Below are positions 1 through 12,444 of a DNA stretch of 64,000 bases, one piece after another. The notes under the pieces were generated by a model. The model was not told where the DNA came from, searched no databases, and was given only the letters and a program-made list of their open reading frames with translations. Source of the stretch: Pagrus major (taxonomy: Eukaryota > Chordata > Actinopteri > Spariformes > Sparidae); contig NC_133218.1 in assembly GCF_040436345.1 (NCBI RefSeq), positions 7,185,539 to 7,249,538 on the forward strand, read 5' to 3'. Position 1 is the stretch's first letter. Each line of letters begins with the position of its first letter. Made by a program: the position numbers and the translations under genes.

Positions 1-689
1 AATTTGAGGGAATGAACACTGCTTGGTCAGCCAGCTCAAGTACTCCAGCAGCTATCAGGCCTTCCTCACTTTAATGAAGCCTGGCTTTACTACCACCAGA
101 CTTCTCCAATAAAGTGCCTAATAAATAGCACAACAATGCAGTCTCTGCAGTGAGAGCAGCAGTGCTCATGTTGTTTCAGATCAATGCTGTTTTAAGGCAG
201 CGGCAGCAGCAGCGACGAATGATGGCCCATTTGCCCTGGCTAACACACTCCCACTGGAGCCCAGATGAATGCATCTTCGCGGGGTCATTCTCCACATCTT
301 CTATATTTAGTCACCTCAACTGACTTAACAAAACCTCTTGCATAGGAAGATGCCAACTGAACACAAACACAGCACAGTAACAGTTCAGAGACTCCGCATT
401 ATCGGCGCAGTGAAGGCTCGCCATTTCTCCGCCTTTGTTTGTTCACACCGAACCAAGCAGCTGCGGCGTAAAGCCGCACCACTGTGTCAATTCATACAGC
501 ACACTGGCACTGCGGATCCAAAAGAGGCATGACGGTACACATAATGAACCTGAGATCTGTGTGTATTTCTCCCGGTGTCCACCTGTTGATCTAAAAATGT
601 ATCAGCCGACTGTTTATAATCATATGGATGCGGTTATAATGTGTTGTGATTGAGATCCTGACCCATCATACATCCTGGAAAGTGACAAA

Positions 690-1060
690 GTTATGTTTTT
701 TGCTCTAAGTTAAATAATTACATAATCACCCTCAGTAAACAGCAGACCCTGTCTGGCTCTCTCACTTGCGGGAGGGATGCTGTTTTCTGGGGGAAACTTC
801 ACCGAAGTCTTGGTCGGGAGGGCTCACCGTCGCAGTGATTTCTTTCAATATAAGTTTACAGAGACAGTAAATACAACAACACAATGTGAGTTCAAGTTTT
901 TTGCTCTGAATCGCGTCACATAATCACCGCCAATCAACTGTGGGAGCCGCCTGGCTCTGCTGCCTTGGACAGACGCCGTTTTTCGGGCAGAAATATGACA
1001 AAGAGTTGGTAGGACAGACAGGACGACAGACACTTCTCCACGTATCACTGTAGGTATTTT
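690..1060. repeat. Degenerate tandem duplication, about 200-bp unit
   Basis: Two similar stretches follow each other. Each has TTTTTTGCTCT, then ACATAATCACC, then a Gly/Trp-coding-like CTGGCTCT, then GGCAGAAA/GGGGAAAC. The first starts near 692 and the second near 897. Identity is modest with gaps. It is probably an old interspersed element duplicated in place. The family is not recognised. Confidence 0.4.
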
Positions 1061-3056
1061 TAATTTTTTTCCTCATAAGTTGACAAAGACACTACCAGTT
1101 ACCACATTAGTGTTGTTTGGTCATGTAACGTTGCTTTGTGGGTTGAAGTGTGGGACATTTCCCTTTTATTTGATGAGTGAAGGATCTGTTTAGCTGTCAG
1201 ACTGTGAACACCATCAGACCAACACACCCCTGATCCACGCCTCCGCAACAGAGCCGCAGCAAAACTGTCCCCCCTCTCTGCATCTGTAACTTTCACACAG
1301 ACGGCGATGCAGAGAATCGGCGCATGATACCTGCACTGAAAGGGCAGTGTGAATGGGGCTAGTGTCTCATCTGTCCATTAAGTCAGTTTCCGAGATATGG
1401 CTGGGGACAAACTGCAACTAGGAGGCTTAGGATAGAGAAGTCTACATTGATTCATTCTCTTGAGAGTTCTGAGTTTTCCCTCCTGTTCCTTGTTGTCTAA
1501 CTAAAGACTACAATTTTTAAGTTAAAAGAAAACCCAGACACTACTTAAACTGTTCTGGCACCAGGTAGTCAACAATATAGTGAAGCAGGGGTCTGTGTGT
1601 GTGTACATGTGTCTGCTGGGCTGTGACATCACGCAGCTGCAAACAAGAGGAATGTGGCCTCAGCACTACTTGCCATGGTGTTAACAGTGGTTTTAGCAGC
1701 AGCAGTTGGTAGACCAAGCATTGTCAATAGTAGGGATGTGCTTTATTAGTTGGCCAATCGATTTAACGCTGGTAGCTTCATTAGTTGGCACCAGACACAC
1801 TAATCGGTTAAACTTATTAGTATTATTTTATTAATGCACATAGTTAAATCACATATTGGCATCATTTGCACTGAAATGTCATATCATCCTAGGCAAATGT
1901 TGCTCCTTGAAAAAAAAAAGTCAATTATTAGAGGTGTTATTGATAACATTCAACCATTAAGTGTGTTGTTCCAACACCCCCCTACCCCTGCATTCACGTC
2001 ACAACACCACTGTTGTTTAAATCAGCTGGCCCCTCAAGTGGTTGCCAGTTTGTGCACTAGCTTACTTTGCTAACACTAGCTCACGTTGGTAACGCTAGCT
2101 TGCAGACGTTAATGTTGCCAAAGCTAGCTAGCTAACATTAGGGCAGATGTTTTATTTTTCAAAAATGATTTGTTTACATAAAAATGTTATCAATATGAGC
2201 TTCAACACCTCTGGATGACTGCATCTTAGATATTACAGGCCACTTGCGATGTTATTATGTTTTGTAGGATAATGTGAAATGTTCATAATGAATGGCACAA
2301 GGAATCATACATTTCAGCAGCATTTTAACAAAAATGTTTTGTTATTGATGATTAATAGTTGCAAACAGCACTTATACACAATATCTTTTGGAACCCAATA
2401 GAGGTCGAACTGTGTTCAATTTATACTATTTTCTGAGCGTTGTCTTATTTCTAGTATAAGTTTTAACTTCTGTCTAAATGTCAGGGAAATTAATCATTCA
2501 AAACATCCCTAATCAATATAAAGTTTTGTTGTGTTAGTGGAAGAAGTACTAGTAATAACAGTACTCGGTTTAGCAGTTGGGGAAGTAGTAAGAGAAGCAG
2601 TAGTAGCAACGTTGTCATATTAGCACTGGCAATAGAAGTTCTACTAGCCAAGGCATTTAGTATTAGTTGTTGGCTCTTTTAAAGTTATTTCCAAATCTAT
2701 TTCCTGTCCTTCACAGCCCCAGCCCTGAAAAAAACAACATATTTTAGTCTTGTCTCGTCTAGTCTCGTCGTCGAGAGATGGCCTTTTATCAGCACTGTTA
2801 CACTTAACGCCTTCATACAGTCAAAATGCCTCAATGTCAATATTAGATCATTTTCAACAATATTATCATAACACTCAGAAACTCTATGTTAAACACCAAA
2901 ATTTGAGTGTAATGTCCTATTACAGTGTGGAGTCCTTTATCAAAGCCGCACAACTGCCTGTTGTTGAGTTTACACTGCACCAGGAAGGAAGATGGTGACC
3001 TTCTCACTAGTGAAGACATAACTGTAGATAGAGCTTGCTGTGGATTCACAAGTGCA

Positions 3057-3567
3057 GTTTTTCCACTAGCACTTTTGGCCCCGTTGCGTCAAACAGAGCC
3101 GCACTGATTTGCTTTTCCATCACCAGTTTTACTGCATCGAGTTGAGCCGAGCAACGCCTGCAATGGACCTGCTCCGGAGTAAAACCAAGCCGCAGCCGCC
3201 CCGCCTCCAAGCGGCCTGTTCTGCCATGTTCACTTTCAGCTGTTTCAGGAGTCATGTTTAGTTACTGCTGGTGACACACAATGCTTCCTGTAATGCTGCT
3301 TCATAATAAAAGCTTTTAAATGTCTAAATAACGGGGGGCTTTTATTGTGAAGAAGTTATAGTAAATCAAATGTGTTTGTAGCTGAATTAGTGGTGACACT
3401 TTGTTAGCGGTGATTCTTTGATAGTACTGCAGGGATTGAAACAAGCGCATCATTGGTTTAAGACACACCTTCAAGCAGGTAGCCCAGTTGTCATGGAAAT
3501 GCAAAACCCTGGCCGCACCAGGCTGCCGCGCCGAGTAGAGCCAGGCCGGCAGATGTAATGGAAAAAC
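3057..3567. repeat. MITE with GTTTTTCCA terminal inverted repeats
   Basis: The left end reads GTTTTTCCACTAGC and the right end, on the other strand, reads GTTTTTCCATTACA, so short terminal inverted repeats enclose about 510 bp without coding capacity. A fragment resembling the left end recurs at about 62522-62570 (TTTCCACTGCG... then CAAACCAAGCCGCGCTGATTTGC compared with CAAACAGAGCCGCACTGATTTGC here, quoted only in part). This marks a dispersed non-autonomous DNA transposon family. No clear target-site duplication is visible. Confidence 0.55.
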
Positions 3568-4767
3568 GACATAAGTCACCATCCGTATGATGACAGGTTA
3601 AATGATCTGGACTGACATTGTGTCTTATTGGGTGACAAACCTACAAGAGTCTATAGCCCATTAGCACAAACAGACTATTGTTTTCTCGCTGACGAGGGAG
3701 ATGATAAACAGCACAGAGTTCTGCCCCTCCACCTGACACCCCCTCCATCCATCCATCCATGTCTTCCTCCAACATATTCCACCTCCTGGTTTCTTTTCCA
3801 GCATGCCCACACTCTGCCACTCCAACAACCAACAAAGCAGGCCAGGCTTATGTGTGTATGTCTGACATATTTGCATCTCTGCGTGTCTGCATCTGTCTGC
3901 GCTTCGAGCGTGTGATGAAGCTTCTTGTCGTGTGTGTATGGACATGCATTCAGTCCAGGCCAGTCCTGTGACAGTTTCATGTCACAAGACTGAAAACATC
4001 AACATGCTGAGTCTGCAGCAAGGCGCCAGTCACCAGGGAAACAATTCAGCCAGACGCACACTCAGTCAGCCAAAACACATCGTCTGAAATGCACCAGCAA
4101 AACAAGTCATCGAAAACACTGCAGTCGTAAACACAAAATTAAAGGGAGAGTTCACACTCACCGTGCTTTGAGTAGTTTAATTAAACTCTGGAGCATTTAC
4201 TCCTTTAATTCACTTTGTTTAGGCAGATGAGAGCATTTGAATTGAACTTTCATGGTATCAAATATGCACCACGAGACCTGAATATGTGAGCTACTGCCTC
4301 TTTTGAGAGGCTCGCAGTAGACTGTGATACAACAGGTACCTTTTTTTTGTAGTCAACTAAACAGAGGCTGACATTTGAGAGGTAGTAGTTGCGTACATTT
4401 AGAAAACCTTGCTCAACAACGACATGGGCTGAGGTAAAATTAAAGTCTTAATTGATACCTCTCTCTAGGCTCTTCCTTCATGTTTCCACTACTTGGATAA
4501 ACACCTGAGATATATTACAGCAAAGATCTGGAGACAAGTCAGTCATGCATAACAACATCCCCCTCTGCTTTCCTCTTTCCCCGCAGCCAAAACACAACAG
4601 CTAAAGCAGTTAAAGTGACAGGTAGCAGGCCACAGCTGTAGGCACAGAGCCGTTCATTACACTCTCAAATTCACATCTACGCAAATCACGCCAAAGGCTA
4701 GGCTGTGTGCGCGATCGATTTGCAATTCAAATCCCTGATGAGCTATCATGTGTGACAGACATCTTAC

Positions 4768-5334
4768 CTTTCTGGCAGTGATTGGAGTTCCAGCAGCGGT
4801 AGTTGTAGTTGTTGTTGAACATGGTCTTTCTGCACTGAGGGTTGTTCTCCATGATGCCTGGGCAAACGTCACTGCACTCTTTGGACTGCTTGTTCCCAGC
4901 GATGTAATTGTTGAACTCGGCGTCCATGATGAGGGACCAATCTATGGAGTCCAGGTAGCAGAGCTCAGGGTTCTTCTCAATACGGATGGCACCACGGGTG
5001 ATGTTCCTTAGGTTGTACAGGCCGATGTCCTTCAAGCTAGTCATCTCAAAGATCACAAGGGCGTAGTTGTAGAAGAGGTTTCGTCCACGTATGACGGTGA
5101 GGTTGGGAAAGAGCGCGCTCAGACTGTCCAGGCCAGATACCCGGAATAGCAGCAAGTAATCTGTGATCATGGTCAGCTTGGGGAAACTCAGGGAGCGGAA
5201 AACTTCCTGGTTGATGTTGTTGTTGTTTTTGTCACCGATGAGGAGGATCTGCAGGTAGCCCTCCACCACCGTGCAGTTCTCGAGACGCTTGAATTCACTG
5301 ATGTCATTGCCGATGTCGATGCTCGGACCACAGA
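4768..5334 (-). CDS. igf1r: igf1r exon 2: L1 domain and start of cysteine-rich region of IGF-1 receptor (gene continues beyond position 1)
   Basis: This 567-base exon encodes about 189 residues of the extracellular part of the IGF-1 receptor, a receptor tyrosine kinase at the plasma membrane that binds IGF-1 and IGF-2. It starts after a ctgcag acceptor at ICGPSIDI and ends at HCQK before a gtaag donor, in phase 1 at both ends. The leucine-rich L1 domain is clear: [36 protein letters not shown] and [18 protein letters not shown]. The last two strings match IGF1R rather than the insulin receptor, which has [39 protein letters not shown] residues there. N-glycosylation sequons NCT, NLT and NIT are kept. 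The cysteine-rich region begins at KECSDVCPG. An extra run of asparagines follows ILLIGDK (see findings). Exons 3 onward, including the kinase, lie outside the window because intron 2 runs past position 1. Confidence 0.95.
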
Positions 5335-6575
5335 CTGCAGGGAGGAAACAGAGGGAGATAGTGAGGGATTGTAGTACATTTAATTTAGCAGTAACTTAAA
5401 TATCTAGCACCTCATTGGCTATCTCTTCTTATTTCTTTGCGGTATCCTTTTATTTGATGCTCTCCAACAGTATTATCATCACTATGAGAGGTCTTGGCTA
5501 AATCAAACATATCTGCCTGTTCTCTTTAAAATCAAACAGCATAAAAGTTACATGAGAACGTGCTTTTACAAATGACCTTTAATTTCCTCATTTATTTACA
5601 CACTGTGTAATAAATAGCTCTTGCAACAATATACAGAACAATATTCTCTAGTGGTATTTTTAAGGAGATGTTTATCCAATACATATTTTAAATATTGACT
5701 GTACACTGGAGCAGTGCTGTTGTTGACAGAAGATATTTGCCATTTTCAAGGCCAACTTAAGATGGTGCGACAAAGTAAATACTTGAGTCATGTTCTATTT
5801 AAGCTTATGTTAACAGTGCAATAAAGTTTATATTGCTCTGCCTTGAGGCTATTGTTGCTCTTGTGTCACCTATTATGACCCCAGGTTTTTGGTTTCAATG
5901 TCTGCTTTTAATAAGCTTTCATTGTACAATGACATCAAAGGCAAAGAAAACAAAAAAAAACCTATTGAACTCATGGCATCACCCATAACAAATGTACACA
6001 CTGTCATTTGATCAAATGCAGTGACAAATGATTCATGGAGGAGTTTCACAAGTACTGTGGCGACATCATTCTTCATGTAACTACAGCCAAGCTAGCAGCT
6101 CTGTAAAGTCACCAAGCTAAAATGCTCACAATGACAATACTAACAATTATTTTAGCTTTTCAGCATGTTTTTAGTCAGAAACCAAAGTACTAGTTTTAAA
6201 TTTGACCTGATGATGGAGCTATATGAGAAAGGTAAGAAATCCCCAATTACAATTCATATGTGAATTTCTGTACTTTATTCATGACAATTTATCAAATATT
6301 TGTGAAGACATTTCATTCAAAACAACCTCTAGTGTCAGCCTCATGGTAGTGGTAGGAAAAAAAAAAATGAGTCGGTTCACCAAAGTCAGTAAGATAAACT
6401 CCCTAGTCAGCAGACTAATTTGGCTAATCATCGCAGGTCTTTAGACCACCATGGAAACTGAGATAACAATGGGCTGAAGGGACCCTTTAGTTCCTTGAAA
6501 AGTAGTTCCAGTGACTGAAGGTTCCAGATACTTTGGGTGGAAATGCAGCTCAAGTCAACAGGAATCCTCCTCTGG

Positions 6576-7014
6576 TGGGACTGGGTGATATGGCCCTAAA
6601 GTAATATCGTAATATTTTGCGGCTATATCACGATACAAAATATATATTGAAATCTACTCAAAGGCACTTCATAAATGCTAGGACAGGGCAATAATATCAA
6701 ATATCATCTATTTTTGACCACAGACCTTGATCTCAATATTGCTACAATATTGTAGGGATGACTATTGGTACTTCACAAAATATTAACACAATGGGATTTA
6801 TGAAAACTAATAATCAGTAATGTGGATTTTATCACTAATTGGGTAAAGGCAAGTATTAGAACAAGTAGAACAGTCTAGTGAGTTAAGAAAATGACAGCAC
6901 TTTACTGTACTGTAGCATTTAACGCCAGGAAAAGAAATCCAAATATCATGATATAACGATCCAAAATCTAGGACGACATATAGCTAAATAAATTGAATAT
7001 ATTGCCCGGCCCTA
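6576..7014. mobile_element. hAT-type MITE with perfect 8-bp target-site duplication
   Basis: The left end TGGGACTGGGTGATAT and the right end, read on the other strand, TAGGGCCGGGCAATAT form imperfect terminal inverted repeats. The element is flanked on both sides by TCCTCTGG (6568-6575 and 7015-7022). An 8-bp duplication is the signature of hAT transposases. The 439-bp interior is AT-rich with CGATA words and no open frame, so the element is non-autonomous. It lies in igf1r intron 1. Confidence 0.8.
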
Positions 7015-8834
7015 TCCTCTGGGGACGATGAATGCTGGTGTAAAATGTCTTGGCAGACAGACTGACAACGCCATTTCTATAGCCTTGCTGGTAAAAGGGA
7101 TAAAAACAGCACTTTGAACTGAGGTGTCCCCAGCTACAAAAGTATCAACCTGTCAGTCTTTACATGCACTGTGATCTAGTGAATTGAAGAATTTTCTTCA
7201 GTGGAGGTGGAAATGTCTGGGCCTATGATCAAAGGCGAGACAACAAAGAACACGTGTCCACCCTTTTATGCGAGCAAATTGCAAAAACATGTATTTATGT
7301 AGTTTTAAGTTGAAAGTAGAACAGATTTGTTAACATTTGTTTTGTTTTTTAAACTTCTTGAGTCATTCTTTGTTTTTTTACAGTCACAGACTCTGTTTCT
7401 GTTTGGAAAAAGAAATACATTGAGCTGAAACAACTTCAAAGAAAAGTATGAAAAAAAGGCATTCCTCTGAATCCTGAGTGGTCTCTGAATAATCCAAACT
7501 CGCATCAGGAAACTTTTGGTAAATCATGATGGTGATGATCGGTGATGATGGGTGGAGTGTTTGCCTTTCCAACTTTTACTCCCACCTGTGTGCTCTGCTC
7601 TGAACAATACTTAGCCTGAAGCCCCAGCAGCACCCACAGAAACATGGAGGCCATTATCACACATCACTGTGAGGAGGATTTAGACTTCAAAAGCTGGAGG
7701 GCAGTGAGTCATGGAAAACTCACACCGACCAGCTAACAGGTTGTCACACCACTTCTTTAATGCTGGTTCTTTAAGGTTTTACTGAATGTTTGTGACGCAG
7801 AGAGGTTTGAGAAAGACAATGCACACCCAGCAAACAATTGATTTCTTAATTACAGCATTTTATAATTTAACATTAGAGCTGGTGTTGAAGGCTTAATTTA
7901 TGAAAATAAATGTCATTTCATCTTTTAGGGGATTGCTCTTAGAGCAAAACGTGGAGCTAGAGCAATGTGCCGCCAGCTTTACATATTCCCACACTAGATG
8001 ACACGCCCCAGGGCTGTACACCTCGCTGTATAATCTAAGAAATTAAGTTATAATAGGTAATAAACTTGTCATAATAAGCGCATGTTTGTTTTTAATTTCT
8101 CTACTTTTTTTTTTTTTACATATGACGGTACAGTAAGGTTATGAAGTATGCTTCATGGTTACTGAAGTTAAATGTGAATACAAGACCAGTAAAAGTCTCT
8201 GAATGCAGAAAAGTATGAAATCAGTTCAAGATTGTACAACTAGTACCAAAATCTGTAGTTCCCTAAGATACGTGTGCCGTTTCTTTAGACACCACACTGC
8301 TGCAGAGGTGGAACAAATTTGAGTTTCAAAAAGAACACCATGAACACTGTGCTGGCAATGAAAATGTCCCCAAACCTCACCACATTTTAACAGCTAAGCA
8401 CAAACAGACACATCATACTATTGGAAAAGGATTAAAACTCATTAGCTACACACAGTCATCACTGTTTATATTCTCAAAAAACACCATGTTCCCAATTTAC
8501 CAGTCAGTAATTATTTACTGTGGGCTCAGAACATTCAAGTTTTTTTTAAATGTTACATTTCTGCTGCAGTCAAACATTTCCCATGTCAAAATGTCTAACA
8601 AACTAGTGTTTATAGACAAATAAACAAGGTGTAAATAATCTGACAAATCAGAATCTTTTAGTCATGCAGCCCAATGGCTCTAAACTAAACCACTGAACAG
8701 CAGCTATGGAGTCAGTTACACTCAGTACAACACACAAGTATGTGAGAGCGTATCCCCTCAATAATGATCGGTCATTTGTCGATGAGGTTATATTCCTATG
8801 TGACTTACAAAAATGTTGTGTGTTCTTTTCTTTT

Positions 8835-9060
8835 TTTGGGAATGGGGCATCACAATTACTTGAAATATTATCGAAAAACACAATATGGCCAAGTGCAATA
8901 TCCAAATTACAGAAGCTGCAATTTTTTGATAAAGGTAAAATATGTGAAAATACAACATTATAATGAAGTTCTGTGGTGCTGCGGAGATGTCCCAGCTCTC
9001 AAACCATCATCTCCAGATGTAAGAAAACATGTTTGTTTCCAGCTATTGTTCAGAAATATG
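8835..9060. repeat. Interspersed MITE-like repeat
   Basis: The words ATTACTTGAAATATTATCG, CAATATGGCCAAGTGCAATA and GCAATTTTTTGATAAAGGTA are typical of a short DNA-element family I recognise from teleost introns, in which CAATATGGC and AGTGCAATATC recur. The ends were set by eye and no clean inverted repeat was confirmed. Confidence 0.45.
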
Positions 9061-10082
9061 TTTTACTTGAAGAAATCAACGTGTTGTGGCCAACACTTGA
9101 CCATGAAAAACATACAAGTGTTAAAACTCAGCTCACGTGTGGGAAAGTTCATGAAAGGCAGTAATTTTCCAACACCCATTTCTCACCGACACAGTGACAT
9201 AAACCAGCATCTCCTGTATGAAATGGGTATCAAAAAGCAGTCCTACAGTGCAGCACAGAGAAAGGGATGACACACTCCCTATCGTCACCTTTCAACTGTA
9301 AGTGTGATTAAGAGATGTTTGAATAAAGATTATCTTTGTTTGCACACAACATGAAGCAACAAGTGAAGGTGGCTGCCCTACAGGCCTGACACGTCATTTT
9401 AAGAGGAAAGACAACAAGTGTCTGCTGATATCTATGAACTTCAAAGTCTTCAACTCATGGCCACAAATTACTCAACAACCAAATATTTTGTGGGTTTCAA
9501 CTGAAACCAACTCAAATTGGTGAACTTTGTATAAAAATATATACAGTTTTAATCTAATGTGGATGTAAGCACCTTCAAATTAAAACTGAGTCATCACTCT
9601 TTACAGTCAATGTTACATTTCAGACCTATAAATGTGCTTAGGAAATTCTAAACAAGAAGTGTAATCACATCATTAATAAAGCGCTGTCTCTACATTGTAT
9701 TATAAATATTATTCAGTTCAATGGCACCTCACATATCTACCACTTTTCTCTAACATGTACGCTCATTGTTCCTTTTCCAGGGACATTTTTCAAATTTCTA
9801 TACAAAGTGACAACAGGAACCAACAATAAAGGTCAGAAATAAAAACATCTCTCCACTGAGAAACACCAAAGAAAGTGGAGCTTAATGGTGCAAATTGAGT
9901 TAGCAAACTGGCTAAAACAAGTTGTACTTTAATTCTGTTTTACCACAGTTAACAGACAACAAATATATCCAAGCTAAAACTTTCCCATGGTTGGCCTATT
10001 TCAACCCTGCTTGCGATATAAGTTTCAAAGCACACTGGCGCTGTGACTCGTAATGTAGCAACACGCTGCTAAAAAGTGTGTT

Positions 10083-10590
10083 TAAAGGGTAACTCCACCA
10101 ATCATACACAGTTAAGTGTGTTTATAGGTCTTGGTTTGTACTACTGTATATGTGAAGAAAGTAGTATACAGCCTTTGGTGGCTCCAGAGGAAGCTGCAAG
10201 TGATCTGATAAAATTGTCTCCAGCAATGTCATTCGCGAATAAGTTGCTTTGTGGGTAGGTGCCAGGTTTTGAAAAGCAGTCCACTGGTCTAGCACTGCAC
10301 TCCTATGACACTGTTTGACTCACGATAGACAGTTTAAAAACATACAGCTGTACCAAAGATAGCCTTTTTCAATTTCACATATTCTTATTCATTTTTAAGA
10401 CCTGGCACGTACATTACCCAGAATGCAACATGACCACTAAGTGACATCACTGAAAGCAATTTTTCAGATTACATGCAGCTTCCTCTGGAGCCACAAAAGG
10501 CTTTATACTACTTTTTAACATATGCAGTACTACCCTCCTAAGACCTGTAAACACACTTTAATGTGGAAAATTGGTGGAGTTACCCTTTAA
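10083..10590. mobile_element. Fold-back MITE, about 190-bp inverted arms, TTAA ends (full copy)
   Basis: The element begins TTAAAGGGTAACTCCACCAA and ends with its reverse complement. The two arms match over about 190 bp each, both containing GTGTGTTTA, GTGGCTCCAGAGGAAGCTGC and GTGCCAGGT in order. The TTAA at both outer ends fits a piggyBac-type target, although it could also be part of the inverted repeat. There is no open reading frame. Single-arm relatives lie at 32106-32300 and 38722-38902. Confidence 0.8.
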
Positions 10591-12127
10591 GTTGCCTTAC
10601 TTTGCATTTGTCATTTTAATTGGAAAATAACTTGGTTCTCACATAAAACAGAGGTTTAGAAACTGTAGGCTTTTTTACCAAGACTGCTGAGAGCTTAAGT
10701 CCTCTCTAGAGGCTTTGGTGAGCCATTATAAAATGCCTTTGGTGTGATTTAAGGCACGCAGTGTGCTGGTATGGCGGTTATGTCTTTCTCTGTAATCTAC
10801 TTGTCAGTGCACACTGTCAGCAGCCCTCAGCGAGCTGCATACCTGTTAATACAATCCCAACACCCGAGCCTGTAAAAAGACACACTGCCTAGTGATGTTA
10901 CATCACCACAGCCTTGACGCTTCACCCTCTGTGGCCTCACTGCAACGCCAGCATGGGCATCTTTCATGGGAACTGCTCCTGACCTCGCTTGCGGAGACAC
11001 TAAACAAAAGTTTATGATCAAAATGTACATCTTGTGCACCAGCGGAGTGAAAATACCGATAGCAGGTGTAGCAGCTTAATAAGTCCCCCTCCCTCTCTTC
11101 CCGCATTGACACATTTTAAACAGCTGAGTACACAAGCCTATCTCTGCCGCTTTGATGAGTCTCCAGATCACATATTTACTTTTGATAACCTTTTCCCAGC
11201 TGGCTGCAGCACCCAGACTATCCGCAGACAATCAGAGGAAATCCACTAGAAGCCCCATAAGACAAGAAATAGGAAGCAATGCGTCCTCTAAGCTGGTGCT
11301 TCATACATTGCCACCATACTGCAGCAAGTCTGTTTACTCCTCATTTCCATCCTGTTAGTGACAGACTGCCCGAGGGGGGAATGTATTCATAAATACTTTT
11401 CCACATGAGAGGCAAGGTGAGAACAAATGCGCTGGGAAGCTTTAGCAAAAGATCATTCCTGACAGATTAAACTTGTTTGGTTCACCTGAAAGGCTGTTTC
11501 TGCAGCAACAGAGCTGAACCTGGTAAACCCGAACCCACCAGCTGCCCTTTAGTCCCAACTGATACAGTAAACCAGCAGGAATGCTCAGAGTTTAGCCACA
11601 CAAGGCACCTTTAGACGGCCTCCACACCGGAGTGAGAATAAATGTAGGATTTCGATGGGAGAACCTCTCTGCTGCTCCCAGGTTTGTCCTGTGACCACTG
11701 GGGCTAACAGTAAACCCCACGACACACAGTTCACAAGCTCCTCACTCTTTCCAATCAACAGAACTTAGTCTGTTTTGCTTGCGAATGTACTTTGGCTTGT
11801 TCTATTTTAAAACCCAGACCCTGGTTCAAGCCCCCAACCAACCCCTCCCCAACATGTCACGATGAATGGGATGAATCAGGAAGCCTAGTTTACAGTATAG
11901 CTGGAGACATGGAAATTTTTTAGATGGCAACACTTTAAAAGAAATTCTGGATAAACATGGAAGCTTTACATTCATTAAATTTGAAGGTTTACCAGTTGAC
12001 AGAAGCCGTGAGCTTCAATATGCTGCCATGCAGTAGTCAGTCACTAGAAAGTCCCCTTCCCTGCACTAAACCATCTGTGTGGTACCTATTAGTGTATCTT
12101 GAAGTTCAGTCAAAATCTCAAAGAAGT

Positions 12128-12444
12128 CTAGCTGCAACGATTAGTATAATAATTGATTAGTCGACTGAAAGAACATTTAACGGTTATAAAATTGTCATTA
12201 AACTGGTAATCGATTAATAATTTCAGTCTTTTTTCAAGCAGAAATGTCAAATATTTACTGGTTCTAGTCACTTAAATGTGAGAATTGGCAGCTATTCTTT
12301 GTCATTCATGACAGTAAGTAAAGAGTTTGGGGGTTCTTACTTGATCGAACAAAAGAAGCAATCTGAAGACATCAATTGGGCTTTTTAATGAAAAATTAAA
12401 CAGCAGATAAATTGATAATGAAAATAATCATTAGTTGCAGCCCT
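12128..12444. repeat. MITE of the 'GCTGCAACGATTAGT' teleost family
   Basis: The left end reads CTAGCTGCAACGATTAGT and the right end reads ATCATTAGTTGCAGCCCT, which is the inverted counterpart. The interior has CGATTAATAATT and AAGCAGAAATGTCAAATATTT, words of a very abundant teleost repeat. A second member is at 24057-24398. Confidence 0.65.

Larger units (their letters stand above)
1..4767 (-). other. igf1r: igf1r intron 2 (3' part lies outside the window)
   Basis: No exon is recognisable here. The short open frames in this stretch carry no known domain. The region holds a MITE at 3057-3567, a degenerate duplication at about 690-1060, and a cluster of GCTAGC/TAACG-type words at about 2050-2145 that looks like repeat debris. 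A region at 380-560 and 1215-1350 with CGGCGCA-type words may be the two ends of an old DNA element, but I could not pair them convincingly. Large second introns are usual for IGF1R. Confidence 0.75.

Noticed and set aside
3628..3980. Cluster of four overlapping frames of 70-101 codons on both strands
   Set aside because: They are shadows of one another in CT-rich intron DNA, with no domain and no support from codon pattern.
4748..5011. Plus-strand frame opposite igf1r exon 2
   Set aside because: It is the antisense shadow of the conserved igf1r coding exon.
8764..9270. 168-codon open frame on the plus strand
   Set aside because: It lies over a MITE-like repeat inside igf1r intron 1, has no recognisable domain and is AT-rich chance sequence.
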